The notes beneath the pieces are model-generated. The model worked only from the letters and a program-made list of their open reading frames with translations. It was not told where the DNA came from and searched no databases. A DNA stretch of 49,354 nucleotides from Helochares maculicollis (lineage: Eukaryota > Arthropoda > Insecta > Coleoptera > Hydrophilidae): positions 1 to 49,354 of the forward strand of contig JAWQRO010000201.1 of the NCBI GenBank assembly GCA_033557835.1, read 5' to 3'. Position numbers and translations under genes: made by a program. Within the stretch, counting starts at the first letter, position 1, and each line of letters opens with the position of its first letter. Positions 32,201 to 42,508 of this stretch are shown piece by piece.

Positions 32201-33850
32201 TTTTTAACTGGATATCAAACGTGACCTCGAAAGAATATCGCTTTATATTACCGCCGCAAGAAGGGTGGTTACATCATACATCGCAAACTAACTAATAACT
32301 TGTCGACATTCTTTATCGTTAAAATTCGATGGCTACTTAAATAAGATGGACTACAGTCAATTTCTATCACAATTAATAGTATGAATTCATATTATTGCAA
32401 TGACAGAAAAACATTCACCGCTTCTCTTGCGTCTGTGGTTGAAAATTTATTGGGCTTTACATTTTTTGATGAGCATCCGCTTTCATTTTTATCACCTTAT
32501 TTATAATTAAATGATGGTTTTTCTTGTTTCGTGCTTAGTAAGTTCAGATGATTTGCATATTAGTAAATATGTCTTTCTTTGAATAAGGCATATAGAAAAG
32601 TTAAGCTAATTTACGTAATAGTAAATAATGTATTAAAAACAAATTGAAATGAACACAATCCGACCAAACATGTGGCGTTTGTTTTCCTCTCTGGTTGAAA
32701 TTTATTGAGCTCGTCTTTATTTCTTTGCAACTAGGGTTTTTTATTATTATTTCGTCGGTTTCGAGACCAGATGCTTTAAGCGTAAACAAGAAAATGATTC
32801 TTTGAAATACCGATAAAATTCGTCTGTGTTCAACTGACGACGTCATAGAGAATTCCAAAAGTGGTTCTTAATATGTGCAAATAATTAATATCTCAGTCAC
32901 TAATGATGCCCCAAAATGCAAACAAAAACCTATCGCTTATTATTTCTTATATCTAACACCCCTTTAAGTTTTGTAACTTAATTTTGAAACAGGCTGTATG
33001 TTATGTTAAGTTATTAATCTGTTTATATCAGCCAAGCTAGATTAATTATTCTTATTCCTGAGGCTACCTATTCAAACTTCATATTATTCATATCCACACA
33101 AATATGACAAATAAACAAACTTAGAGGTAACTCAAAGGTGGCATCCTAGGCAACTAATAACTACTAGTTATCTTGCAGTTAGCAGTAATATGTTGATTTA
33201 AAAATGGTCAATTCTTTTTAAAGCAAGACTAATACTGGTCAAATATAAAAACATTGCATTTTTTCTGCAAAAAGAAAAGGTAGTAGCTTATATATGGGGT
33301 CTGACTATCTTAAATATAATATGATCTTTGCCACTATACAAGCAACTAGATTTTACCTGAAGACTTCAGGTATTTCCATACTGAACAAATCACTATCAAA
33401 CGGAAATAAGTCACAGCGAAACTCCTCAATATAAGTTAGGCTCCCAAGCATCCCATTGTGTTCTAAACGGTTCTTGCAGAGCAAACTCTTATTCGGGACG
33501 AAAAAAAGGTGGTACTGCTTCTTGATGTTATTGCGTTTTGCCGATTGGGAATCAGTGTGTACGCTCTTCGCTATGAAGTCCATGAGGTGCAGCTTGGGCC
33601 TCGATACGAAGATAACGTGTTTCACTTCAGTCTCCGGTAGGGGATCAGCTCTTAACGGGAACATTTTGACTACGGAATGCTCCTTCAGTACAGAGTACTG
33701 AGCAATCAGGCCAACCGGCCCCGCCAATGAATTGTCCCAAACCATGGCCTTCGTCCCAGGGCATTTCTCCAACAAACTGATCAAATTATTCCTGGCTATT
33801 GTTTGGATTAAGGATACGTCCACCCGACCCCCTTGCAGGTGACTAGACAT
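26237..33850 (-). CDS. VPS33A: Vacuolar protein sorting 33A (HOPS/CORVET SM protein)
   Basis: This Sec1/Munc18-family subunit of HOPS binds SNAREs to drive endosome-lysosome fusion; in Drosophila it is carnation. Two exons: 33850-33357 and 27548-26237, splitting an AG|G arginine codon so that EIPEVF-R-EYNLEND is continuous. The 601 residues compare with 596 in human. Exon 1 shows KAMVWDNSLAGPVGLIAQYSVLKEH, VKHVIFVSRPKL and the PFDSDLFSME motif. Exon 2 shows RAIDLISPLATQLTYEGLID, RDKNFNAVGAFLSK, NYIEDL-type SYIEDLIAQK, LKPKLLDYYKRE, NPTDISYVHSIYAPLSVR and VLVFFIGGCTFAEISALRFL. The family assignment is secure, and A rather than B is supported by length and by motifs across the protein. The 5.8 kb intron contains a mariner and a dispersed repeat. 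Confidence 0.96.
27864..27884. repeat. (CT)n microsatellite in VPS33A intron
   Basis: About ten CT dinucleotides in a row, ending ctacag. The tract resembles a plus-strand acceptor, but the gene is on the minus strand, so it is most simply a microsatellite. Confidence 0.9.
27885..28889. other. VPS33A intron, AT-rich part
   Basis: Contains a 90-codon plus frame at 28081-28353 (shadowed by a minus frame) with no domain, biased to Lys/Asn by base composition. I see no gene. Confidence 0.4.
28890..30037 (+). mobile_element. Mariner element with intact ends, broken transposase
   Basis: A 1,148 bp element flanked by TA on both sides. The left end ctaggttgctcaataaattt pairs with the right end (reverse complement) ctaggttgtgcaataaattt, with only two mismatches in the first 20 bases. 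The plus-strand transposase starts MEKLKLVIEFLYLEGLKA at 29008. It contains a DFLPSINTVEKLVIEFKRGR helix-turn-helix and FEDNPR-stop-GRSKT. Further on come MYETWVYHNDPESNQ, the catalytic-region core, and LLEHSPYSPA. Stops and frameshifts occur throughout. It sits inside the VPS33A intron in the orientation opposite to the gene. Confidence 0.93.
30038..31660. other. Unassigned intronic stretch, coding-like in places
   Basis: No intact ORF. Plus-strand frames between about 30490 and 31070 contain protein-like runs broken by stops (for example YHYRVDWSFQLKMGFLSQ, FNFGQGKEVVIQDIFVLHGPE and RLMSQDYAISRKAALKTPNYY). These suggest a decayed gene or transposon I cannot place. The rest is AT-rich filler. 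Confidence 0.35.
31661..32434 (-). repeat. Dispersed repeat family 2, copy B (inverted relative to copy A)
   Basis: The reverse complement matches 14472-15330 end to end. It starts agacgcaagagaagcggt at 32434 and ends tgcaacatcttgtata at 31661. The internal ~260 bp duplication is also present; atacatcgcaaacta occurs near 32015 and 32276. It lies inside the VPS33A intron, about 16 kb from copy A. Confidence 0.75.
32435..33356. other. VPS33A intron, 5' part
   Basis: No gene seen. A short direct repeat, tggttgaaa(a)tttattg(g/a)gc, occurs at about 32437 and 32692. Confidence 0.4.
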
Positions 33851-34262
33851 CCTGCAAATCTCTCAGACGCGCTTTCCCGGCTCAAGTGATAATAATATAG
33901 CATAAAACAATAAATATATTTATATATTGTAAAATATATGAAAACAAAAACCCCTCAAAGTTGGTTAAGCAGCAAATTCAGCGTCATAACCTCACTTTTA
34001 ATCAATGTTATGGAAGGTGATATGTTGCACTGCCGCCAGGTGGCACAGGCTACACTTCTGAGGTTCGCCACTAGATGGATTGCAATCGCTATTTATTTAA
34101 ATGGGTTTTATTTAAGTTTTGGGCTAAAGTATATAAGAGGATATCCAAAGAACATCATGAAATAATATCATAAGTAACAAACAAACATTTATTTATCTCA
34201 CAATGCTTTGCTTAACAATAAATAGCTCATACGTGTACATATATCAACGACAAATAAGACAG
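33851..34262. promoter_or_regulatory. Spacer between mS38 3' end and VPS33A start
   Basis: Both genes are on the minus strand, so this holds the VPS33A promoter and the mS38 3' flank. AATAAA for mS38 lies at 34193-34188 on the minus strand. The 75-codon plus frame at 33938 has no support. Confidence 0.5.
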
Positions 34263-34868
34263 TTATTTTGGAGGAAGCCCCAATTTCTGCCGTATTATGA
34301 ATTCTGGAAGCCGCTTGCCTTTCCACCTGGTTGGTAAAGGCTGCTCATTCAACTTCTTCAGGCGCTCTTCAACATAGGCTTCGGCGGAGAAGTTATCGGC
34401 TCGCTTGCACCTTGCTATCAGGCCTGCTTGGAACTCTTTCTCCTTCTTCAACTCTCTCCGTTGCCTGACTTTGGCCCACTCGTACTTCATCTTCTTCCTG
34501 AGTTTTCTTAGCTTATGTTTCTTCATCTTTTTCCTCCTAATTACGATCAAACGAACTGCCAGTTTCTCCGTGTTTCCCTCCGGAGCTGCTGGAGCATCAA
34601 TTATTCGACTCTCTTGCGGCTCTTCCAAAGGAGGCACCCACCAAAGTTGGTTCGGCATGGAAACGGGGTTTATCCTAACGTTAATAGGAAGTTGCAAGCT
34701 TTCTTCTTGCTTATATATCCAGTTATTGGAAATAGTAGTTAACCTAGCCAATACTGGAGGCGAATTATTTGCTACATTTACATGTTGTATAGTAGTTAGG
34801 CGGCGTATGACGGTCTTGGAGTGTGATTTGAGAAGATTCCCAACGGTTCCGAATATTTTTAAAGCCAT
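34263..34868 (-). CDS. AURKAIP1: Mitochondrial small ribosomal subunit protein mS38 (AURKAIP1)
   Basis: mS38 is a basic protein at the decoding-centre side of the mitochondrial small subunit. This single exon encodes 201 residues, essentially the length of vertebrate AURKAIP1 (about 199). The N-terminus (MALKIFGTVGNLLKSHSKTVIRRLTT) is a typical mitochondrial targeting sequence. The family-defining C-terminal block is RRKKMKKHKLRKLRKKMKYEW followed by VRQRRELKKEKEFQ, extremely Lys/Arg-rich. Just before it is a short hydrophobic strand (LAVRLIVI). The ATG at 34868 and stop at 34263 are unambiguous. It lies upstream of VPS33A on the same strand and divergent from ubiquilin. Confidence 0.9.
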   Translation of the reverse strand: MALKIFGTVGNLLKSHSKTVIRRLTTIQHVNVANNSPPVLARLTTISNNWIYKQEESLQLPINVRINPVSMPNQLWWVPPLEEPQESRIIDAPAAPEGNTEKLAVRLIVIRRKKMKKHKLRKLRKKMKYEWAKVRQRRELKKEKEFQAGLIARCKRADNFSAEAYVEERLKKLNEQPLPTRWKGKRLPEFIIRQKLGLPPK

Positions 34869-36051
34869 TTCTTACGACTTTAGGTTATTTTTGATTCCTT
34901 CAAATATTACTTACATAACCTTACTTTCTATCAAATGCTTTGAATGACAAGTTCTTCTAAACTGACTTTCACAAATAGAAATTGCATTTGGTTCACAGTA
35001 TCCGGTTAAAAACTCTATACTGGCCCCTAGGTGGCTTTATAGAAATTTTAGTTTTTTGATTATGCACCAAGAGACATGTTAGAACGGTTCCGGAAAAATT
35101 TTGAGCCAATTAACATGTTAAGTGCTGTTCTAGGGCTGTTACCCAACTGAAATTCGTAAAAAATAATTGTAATTTTTAATATTACTTTTCTTGTATTTCA
35201 AACTCCCTGAAATGTAGTATGAACCAAGTTTTTCAAATATTTCTAACACTTATGCGAAATCTTAGCGAAACATCGTAATTCAAAGTGGTAGTTTACTTAA
35301 ACAGTTTTAAGATATGATTAAGAGAAGTATCTCTTTCGACATATTTTGATACTCTGATCACCTAAATCTAGCGAGTTAGACTGCTTCTCTTTGAATGCCA
35401 CCATTAAGTGGTTTCTAAATATAGCGAACATTTGGACCCGATTGCAAATTATCAATTGTTTTCTGAAAAATGTCTGACTAAAATCCCCTGTCCGTTTAAC
35501 ACAATACAGATCGAATCAAGCCAGTGCAAGCAAGTAGATGTAAAAAGCGTCACCTAGTTAAAGTAGCGTGTACCGAGAGACGTTAAAATAGATTCCGTCA
35601 ACAATTTTGGCAGTTTAAAAATTTTTTGAATCATATTCCTCTTACGTAACCAGTTTTCACGAGTTTTAATCTTTTTGAGGACCCACCATCAAGGTAACCG
35701 CTTATTAACCAGCTGTTTCGCTTAGCGTCGCTTCTCAACAATTTTTTATACTTTTGCACTTTGATTTGAGGTTAGGTCAACTTTTAGGCCTAACGGAGCG
35801 TTATTATTTTTATTAATTGCATTTCAAGCTTTCAGGTGCTTGCCTATGCTAAATGCGGTATCTGCATTATATTGATGTTTCAATTTCATAACAATCCCGC
35901 AAGAATTCTGCAAGCTGATTGGCTGCCGTTCAAAACGATTACCAATCAGCAGTGGAATCACAAGGCGCCAATTCAAATTCACTTTGGCCTATCTAAATTT
36001 ACTCCAGTAATTCTTCAATATGCCAATCTGCCCTTTGCGTAGCTTTGAATC
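34869..36051. promoter_or_regulatory. Divergent spacer between mS38 and ubiquilin
   Basis: 1.2 kb without a gene. The half nearest ubiquilin (35640-36050) contains GC-richer sequence and an inverted pair of CCAAT boxes listed separately. An acceptor-like ctttcag at about 35830 could serve a 5' UTR exon. Confidence 0.45.
35914..35950. promoter_or_regulatory. Inverted CCAAT-box pair upstream of ubiquilin
   Basis: gctgattgg at 35914-35922 and ccaatcagc at 35942-35950 form a perfect 9-bp inverted repeat with a 19 nt spacer, about 100-140 bp before the ubiquilin ATG. Each arm is a full CCAAT-box (NF-Y-type) consensus. Confidence 0.5.
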
Positions 36052-37884
36052 ATGTCTGAGGACTCCAAGGAAGCTTCAGATAACGACAAGCCCACAGAAA
36101 AATCGCTCAAAGCGAGCGACTCCAACAAGTCGATCGATGCGAATGTGTTGCAGGAGAACAATTCTGCAAAGTCGTCCAGAAGCGGTACGCAAATACCCAA
36201 TGAGGCACGTACGAGCCGCGATGACGACAGTGTGGAATCATCTGAGAGTAAGGAGGTGAAAGGGAACATATCGTTGACTATAAAAACGATCGAGGAGAAG
36301 AAGGTGATCGAAATAAAAAACGAAGCGAGTGTTTTAGAGTTGAAGGAAATGGTGGCACCTCTCTTCAAGGCGGAGATTGATTTACTTTGCTTGATATTTG
36401 CCGGACGGATTTTGCATGATACTGAGTCATTGGCATCTCGCAACATAAAGGATGGCCACACAGTCTACTTGGTTGTTAAAAACACCCCAAGGGCCACTCC
36501 TCCAGCAACAGCGCCTCGCAATCCGGCTTCGGTCGATGTGAGGCCATCTCCATATGGCTTAGGATACATTGGGGGGTTACAGGGCTTAGAGAATATGGGA
36601 ATGGGCTCACCTGATTACATGGAGCTGCAGAACAGGCTCCAGTCGCAAATGAACACCAATCCGGATTTGCTACGGCAGTGGCTCGCCAATCCACTCATCC
36701 AGCAGCTTGTAGACAACCCAGATTTAATACGATCATTCATGTCGACTGTACCTGAGATTCAAGCTCTGACAGAACGATACCCAGAGTTGAACCATATGCT
36801 GAACAACCCCGGTATATTGAGGCAATGTGCCGAGATGATGCGGAATCCAGCCATGGTACAGGAGTTCACACGTAACAGTGATCGGGCCATGCATAATTTG
36901 GAAAATCTTCCGGGTGGAATGCAAGCAATGGAACGGATGTACAATGATATGCAGGAAACCCTAGAGAATTCGGCTGCAAGGCGAAACCCATTTGATGTTC
37001 CCAGCAACCCCAACACGACCCCAACTAGCAACCAACAAGGGACGGTTAATCGTGAACCCCTCCCGAACCCTTGGAGCCCACCCACAGCAAACGCAAGCCC
37101 CAATGTAAACCCAAACATCCAGCCGAACACAGGTATCTTTAACAACCCATCGATGACAAGTCTGATGCAGCAAATGGCCCAGAATCCCGACATGATGCGT
37201 AACATGTTCTCTGCGCCATACGTGCAAACAATGCTTCAAACGCTGGCGAACAACCCGAACATGGCCAGCACTTTAATGGGAGAGATTCCTCTTTTCTCAC
37301 AAAACCCAGAAATGCAAGAACAGATGCGGACGATGATGCCACAGTTTTTGCAGCAGTTGCAAAACATGGATATACAAAACCTCATGGCCAATCCGGAAGC
37401 CCTCAACGCGATCCTCCAGGTTCAACAAGGTCCCTTGAAGCAATTCATTTTCGCTTAATGTGTCTTAAATTGCTTGTTGTTAATAGGTATGGAAACATTA
37501 CGAAGTGCTGCTCCTAACATCTTTAATCAAGTGCCGAATCTGGCGACCACCACTAACAACAATGCTACTTCTCATAGCACCACGGCCACGACTAACACCA
37601 ATCCTACAGATACAATAGCGGAAACGCCTCCTGCACCGCCTGTACAAAACTCCCAAGGTGATTATTTCCAAGACTTCATGTCGCGGATGATCGCCACGAT
37701 GGCATCCCAGAGGAATAATAATGAGCTGCCTCCAGAGCAGCGTTATCAATCGCAACTGGACCAGCTGCAGCTGATGGGATTCACAAACCAAGAGGCCAAT
37801 TTGCAAGCCTTAGTGGCTACTTTTGGGGATGTGAACGCAGCTGTCGACCGTTTGTTAACTGCTAGACGAACCCATCGAAGCTAA
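36052..37884 (+). CDS. Ubqn: Ubiquilin (UBL-STI1-UBA shuttle protein)
   Basis: Ubiquilin carries ubiquitylated or mislocalised membrane proteins to the proteasome. Exon 1 is 36052-37429 and exon 2 is 37487-37884, giving 591 residues, against 589 for human UBQLN1. A ~70-residue Ser/Asp/Lys-rich leader precedes the UBL (residues about 72-143: NISLTIKTIEEKKVIEIK to HTVYLVVKN). STI1-type repeats follow (DLLRQWLANPLIQQLVDNPD, PEIQALTERYPELNHMLNNP, and a second set from NPSMTSLMQQMAQNPDMMR). The UBA at the C-terminus reads QLDQLQLMGFTNQEANLQALVATFGDVNAAVDRLL. The family sequence requires VQQGMETLRSAAP at the junction, which fixes an intron of 57 nt with an unusual GTCCCT donor. AATAAA at 37911 lies 27 nt after the stop. 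Confidence 0.95.
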
Positions 37885-37929
37885 TTTCTTGCCCAACGTT
37901 CCCCTTGTCAAATAAATTATGTTCATCTG

Positions 37930-38625
37930 TTGTATTGTTCTGTTACTTGCATTTAAGTAAAATATTTATTCGATATTTGCACTTTAATCCCTTCGAATAA
38001 TCATCTAGTTTACTTAATTTGCAACTGTATTAATCGGACATTGTTATGCATATTTTGCAACTTGCCACTATCAGTCAATCTACATTAAGCAAATTTTTTT
38101 CAAGAGGTTGCAAATATATGGAGTTCTCAAAGAATTTTCTAAAAATAGAATTGATTTTAACTTGGTCATCCATATTATTTTGTTACATTTCAATTTTTGT
38201 TGAGGTAAAGCAATCCTAATTTGTGGTGTTTAAAAACAAATGCTATAATAGGATAGTCAAACATTTTAGCATAAATGGTTTCAACACTCACTATCCACGG
38301 CTCACATATAATGCATCAGACTTGCATACTTGTATATCCTTGTATTATGCGATTCGAATACATTCACTTTTCAGATTATAGTATCTCATTCTGTTTCTCT
38401 TACAAACCACTAGTGCTAGTTCTTATTTTCCCCCTTTTTTTAAGTCTTGTCCATTGTAGATTTTCTTAAAGCCTTTGTATTTCCTAAACAATACGATTAT
38501 TACGATACAATTTATGAGTAAACAAAACAACAATTTCAATTTAATAACTACATTTTTTCCTTTGTATTTCAAGGACACCTCTATAGAGTGAAGACCTGCA
38601 ATTTTCTATAGTTATTTAGTATTGG
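37930..38625. other. Ubiquilin 3' flank
   Basis: AT-rich with nothing recognisable. Confidence 0.4.
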
Positions 38626-38639
38626 TTAGCAAAAAAGTA

Positions 38640-40190
38640 CTTTTCTCAAGTCAATGGTCACCTGGAAACGATATTTTATCACTTCAATGTTAGTGAATTT
38701 ATTTTTTATATTTAAAAGTATATAATCTATCTTGCTTTTATTTTTAGTTGGGAAAATTCTCGTCCAAATGCTGCTGTTTTTCAATTTGAATAGGCTAATG
38801 ATTACAAACAAAATTATTTTCAAAATAGAATTAGAGTAGGGTTCCACCTCTTTTATCCCTTACTTCGAAGCATGTTTCCCAATATTCTGTCTTTGTTTTT
38901 CATTTTTTAATCAACTCGAAAGTTGAAGTCAGTCATGACATATGGTTAAGATATTTGCTCATAGAATTTTTTTTATTTCCAGCTCTGTTGCATTAAAGGT
39001 CGGCGCATGAACCTGGACCATGGGTAGATTTGTATCTCAAAATTCAAGCGCACTCAGAAATTCTTTCATTGATTGTAACGAAATTATTAATGCAATTTTT
39101 TAGGTGCTTCATTAATGAGGAAACCCACAACATATTGGGTTTTACTAACTCCAAAGTGGCAGAATATAAGGCCTTCGCTTTCTTCTATATTATAATCTGT
39201 AAGTCTGATTTCTGATTGACCAATGATTTAATATCTGATACTAATTATTTGAAGCCTACTAGGTTTTTATCAGATAGTAATGATTTAGTATTACATATGT
39301 ATATATGGTAGAATGAAGGGTTTTCATTGATGAACGGCTGTGATGGAGGACATTGAGATGTTGCTTCCTTATATTATTTTTTGGATAGTTGCTGTGGGAA
39401 CTTAATTTATGTATTTATGGATTTGCTTTACAAAGTATAAAATTATTTTATTTTTCTTGGTTGAGCATTTTGAAGTATTTTTCTGTTCTCTCTGAACAAC
39501 TGCCACATTTTTTCAGAGACTACGATAAACTTCTTTCTTAATGTTCTTGTTGAGTCTACATTTCTGGTAGAATTACTAAGTTATTATTTGTAATATATGC
39601 CTTTTCGTTACTCTATTTCTTTTGTAATTTCTTTCTCTCTTCAAGAACTTCTGAAAGAAAATATTCTTTAATGTGAAATGTGCTAGTTTTCCGTTGCTTT
39701 TACATGATCTTGATTAATTCCTTTTTTACCCATAGTTAGTGAGAGTGACAATTATGGATCTTATATTTAGTTTCCCCGTGCGTGAAACACTCCTTTTTGG
39801 CAGTCCTCTTTCATAATACAATTTATTATATCTAAAAGTATAGTGAAGTAACTATTGTCTGTTTCATCTACTCCGAAACCAGATTTTTCTTTCTTAATAT
39901 GTTTTCAAATTTCTTCATTTTTCATGTTTGATCTTCTGTATTTTTTTTCTAGTTGCTATTGTCTAGTTTCCAGTGTGATAACTTTTTCATCTATATTTTA
40001 TTTATACTATTTGAAACAGTCTCTTTAATTTCTTTTCACTCCCTTGATTGTCCGTTGAACTTTGTAAAATTTTTAACATTTGTGCGATTTGTTTCATGTT
40101 TAATTTGGTTTACTATAGCACACATATCAATTTCATTAATTTTCAAATCGTCTATCATTTTCTAATCTTTTATGTTCTAGGAAATGTTGT
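38640..40190 (-). mobile_element. RTE-type LINE endonuclease remnant
   Basis: Minus-strand fragments of an apurinic-type endonuclease appear in the expected order. LKINEIDMCAI is at about 40130-40100 and DEKVITLET at about 39990-39970. VQVHAPTFNATELEIKKI is at about 39020-38970. SSIWTRIFPTKNKSKIDYILLNIKN, the D-Y-I-L motif before the final S-D-H, is at about 38770-38690. Stops and an extra ~1 kb between the first and second halves show decay or insertion. It resembles the element at 23.2-25.5 kb in clade and orientation. Confidence 0.6.
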
Positions 40191-41346
40191 TCATGGTGCC
40201 GATTCCTGGTGCTCCATGTTTCTCATTTCATCTACTTTCTTTGCACTTTCCTGTTTCTTCTGATATGTCAATCTGGTGTTTTTATCAGCACATTTCTGAA
40301 TGCTTTGTAGCTATATATTGTAAGCTAACAAGACATATGGGAACTTATTTCATGCTGTGGTATGTAGTTTTGAATAAAAAATTATTGATATTACTAAAAA
40401 AACATTGTATTGATTCTGGCCAGTGCTTCTTGGAAACGTGTAAAGTTGTTGCTACCCTGTGGTGCAGTTATAATAAATTGTACTAAGATAGACAAGAGAA
40501 TGACTTGGGCTGTCATTCATAAGGATAATTAACAAATCCACAGAATAATCATAACATCTGCTGGTTTCTAGAAGTAACTATAAAAAGGTCAGAAAAGCGT
40601 CCCTTTATAACGAGATCAGAGGAGTCAAGCAGAACAAACACAATTTGGCTCTCTGATCGAGGAGGTTAGGAGAGAACCAGCCAAATTGATGTAAAATAAA
40701 TATTGTATAGGTAAGTTAGTTAATAATTAGTAAATAAATAAGAAAATAAATATATGGCACTTATGTGACGGATTGCAAAATCGTAACAATATAAACATTT
40801 CATAAAAAAATCACAACTGATTCATATAGGAATGATTTCTATATGCTATGAACAAAAGTCATTCACTGCTTCAAATCAATTTAAATATCAAAGATAGTAA
40901 GTATTTTCTTTTCCCTAAAGACTGGCTTGCACAAGTCACAATATTCAAACTTAAATATATTACTTATAAAATTTTTTGCAGAACAAATATTTGGTTCACA
41001 TCAACAACTTGTCTTGAAATGAGGATTCCATATCTGCATATGTTCCTCTCCGGCATAATATGAAAATTTTACAATGTTTGTTTTCAATGTGCTCATTTCT
41101 AAGTTGTTTCATCTAAACCATTCTTCAAAAGTAATAAGTTAATTTGCCATTTTTATTTGTTTGTCAGTTTGATTCAGTCTACGGAACACGACACTGATGT
41201 CTTTTCATTAATCATCGTTGTTTTGTGTTTTCCCCTATGTGAAAAATGAATAATGAACAGTAGGGGCTCCTGTATCGCGCTTTGTAGCACACCCCTAAGT
41301 ATGGTTAATTGGTATTGAAAGATTAATCATCTCAGATGTATATGTA
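40191..41346. other. AT-rich gene-free stretch
   Basis: Short open frames only. Nothing identifiable between the two LINE remnants. Confidence 0.4.
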
Positions 41347-41349
41347 TCA

Positions 41350-41681
41350 AATTCTATCTAGCATTTTATGAAGCAAACAATGCTTAATTTTTCTTTGGAA
41401 TTTTGCAATTTTTGATTGATGAAGCATCGCTTCCAAACATATTTGGATATATTTTGGTGCTCTTTTGTTATAAGTAGAGCTGCGACTTTGGGCATGTGAT
41501 CGGATAACATGTCCCTCTTTACAACACAAATTGTATGCATCTTCTCTTGTAAATATATTGTTTGTAAGTATTTCAAGGACTCTGTTATACGAGTAGCACC
41601 TAAAATACTTTGAAGTAAACTGATGCTGTTCAATAAATACTTAAAATACACATCATATTCATCCATATAAATACTTTCCAC
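41350..41681 (-). mobile_element. LINE endonuclease C-terminal fragment (CR1/Jockey type)
   Basis: A 107-codon minus frame carries TRITESLKYLQTIYL, a form of the TRIT-x-S-x-x-LIDNI motif. It continues with MLSDHMPKVAAL, the endonuclease S-D-H with the catalytic histidine, and then the post-endonuclease KRCFINQKLQNSKEKLSIV. The flanking plus-strand text has no gene. Confidence 0.7.
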
Positions 41682-42508
41682 TCATTTTAATATTGTTTCC
41701 TTGTATAAAACTTTTGCAGAATAAGTTATCAAGTCTGAACTGGTTACCGAAATCTATGATTTGATTGTTGATGCAAATATTATCAAAGCAAATAAATAAT
41801 CATTGTTCTTTAAGTAGGTATATCATTTTCGTAGGTTGTTTCAAGCGAACATCAACTATAGAAAAAATAATTTAACGTCGTTTTGATTGTTATGGCACTA
41901 TTTTTATAGAGATAAAGGAGCCGTTGCGTCTGAAAATAATCTAGCATGGTTGCAATTGGGTAAAAGCCTAAGATGGTATGTCTTAGTTCTAGAAATATTT
42001 AAACGACTATCTAATTATAAAGAAAGATAAAAAAACAGAAATAAATTCTATAAAGACTACTATAACGGAAATTTTAACCACGGACTGGACGACTATATCA
42101 AATTTGAAATATACTCAATCAATTTCGTGTTAATTTAGTACTTCTTCTATATTGTAAATGAACATAAAAAGTAGCCATATTTTGTATATTATTATTACAT
42201 TTCTTTGGTTTTGTAAACTTTAGTCAAGCAATTAACTTGTAATTTGTTGAACGTTTTAAGCCAATTTTCCTACCAGTCTGCACTTATGGTTCGCAACTTC
42301 GCGCGTTCGCCCTAACCCCGCTAGGTGGTGACGGCGTACTCCAAGGACTATCTTCAGATTTTGCACCCAAAACAATTTAATTTATAATAGAGGCTCGCAA
42401 CGCTGCATGAACATTTTAATGCCTTAGGTAAGCCGCTGTAGTCAAAATGTTGCCAGTGCCTTCATAAAATTTTATTCAGTGAACATTTTGAGGTTATGTT
42501 GGTTTGCT
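41682..42508. other. Gene-free stretch before the zinc-finger gene
   Basis: Holds the short family-2 repeat fragment. From about 42270 it becomes GC-richer (cgcgttcgccctaaccccgctagg) and is probably the zinc-finger promoter. Confidence 0.4.
41873..41935 (+). repeat. Dispersed repeat family 2, fragment C
   Basis: aacgtcgttttgattgttat followed by atttttatagagataaagga matches part of the internal unit of copy A (14829-14875) in the same orientation. Only about 60 bp is retained. Confidence 0.5.

Noticed and set aside
34405..34947. 180-codon plus frame opposite mS38
   Set aside because: Antisense shadow of the Lys/Arg-rich mS38 gene, whose complement reads as Phe/Leu-rich and mimics a membrane protein.
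36015..37342. Several minus frames opposite ubiquilin
   Set aside because: Shadows of the ubiquilin coding sequence; no independent motifs.
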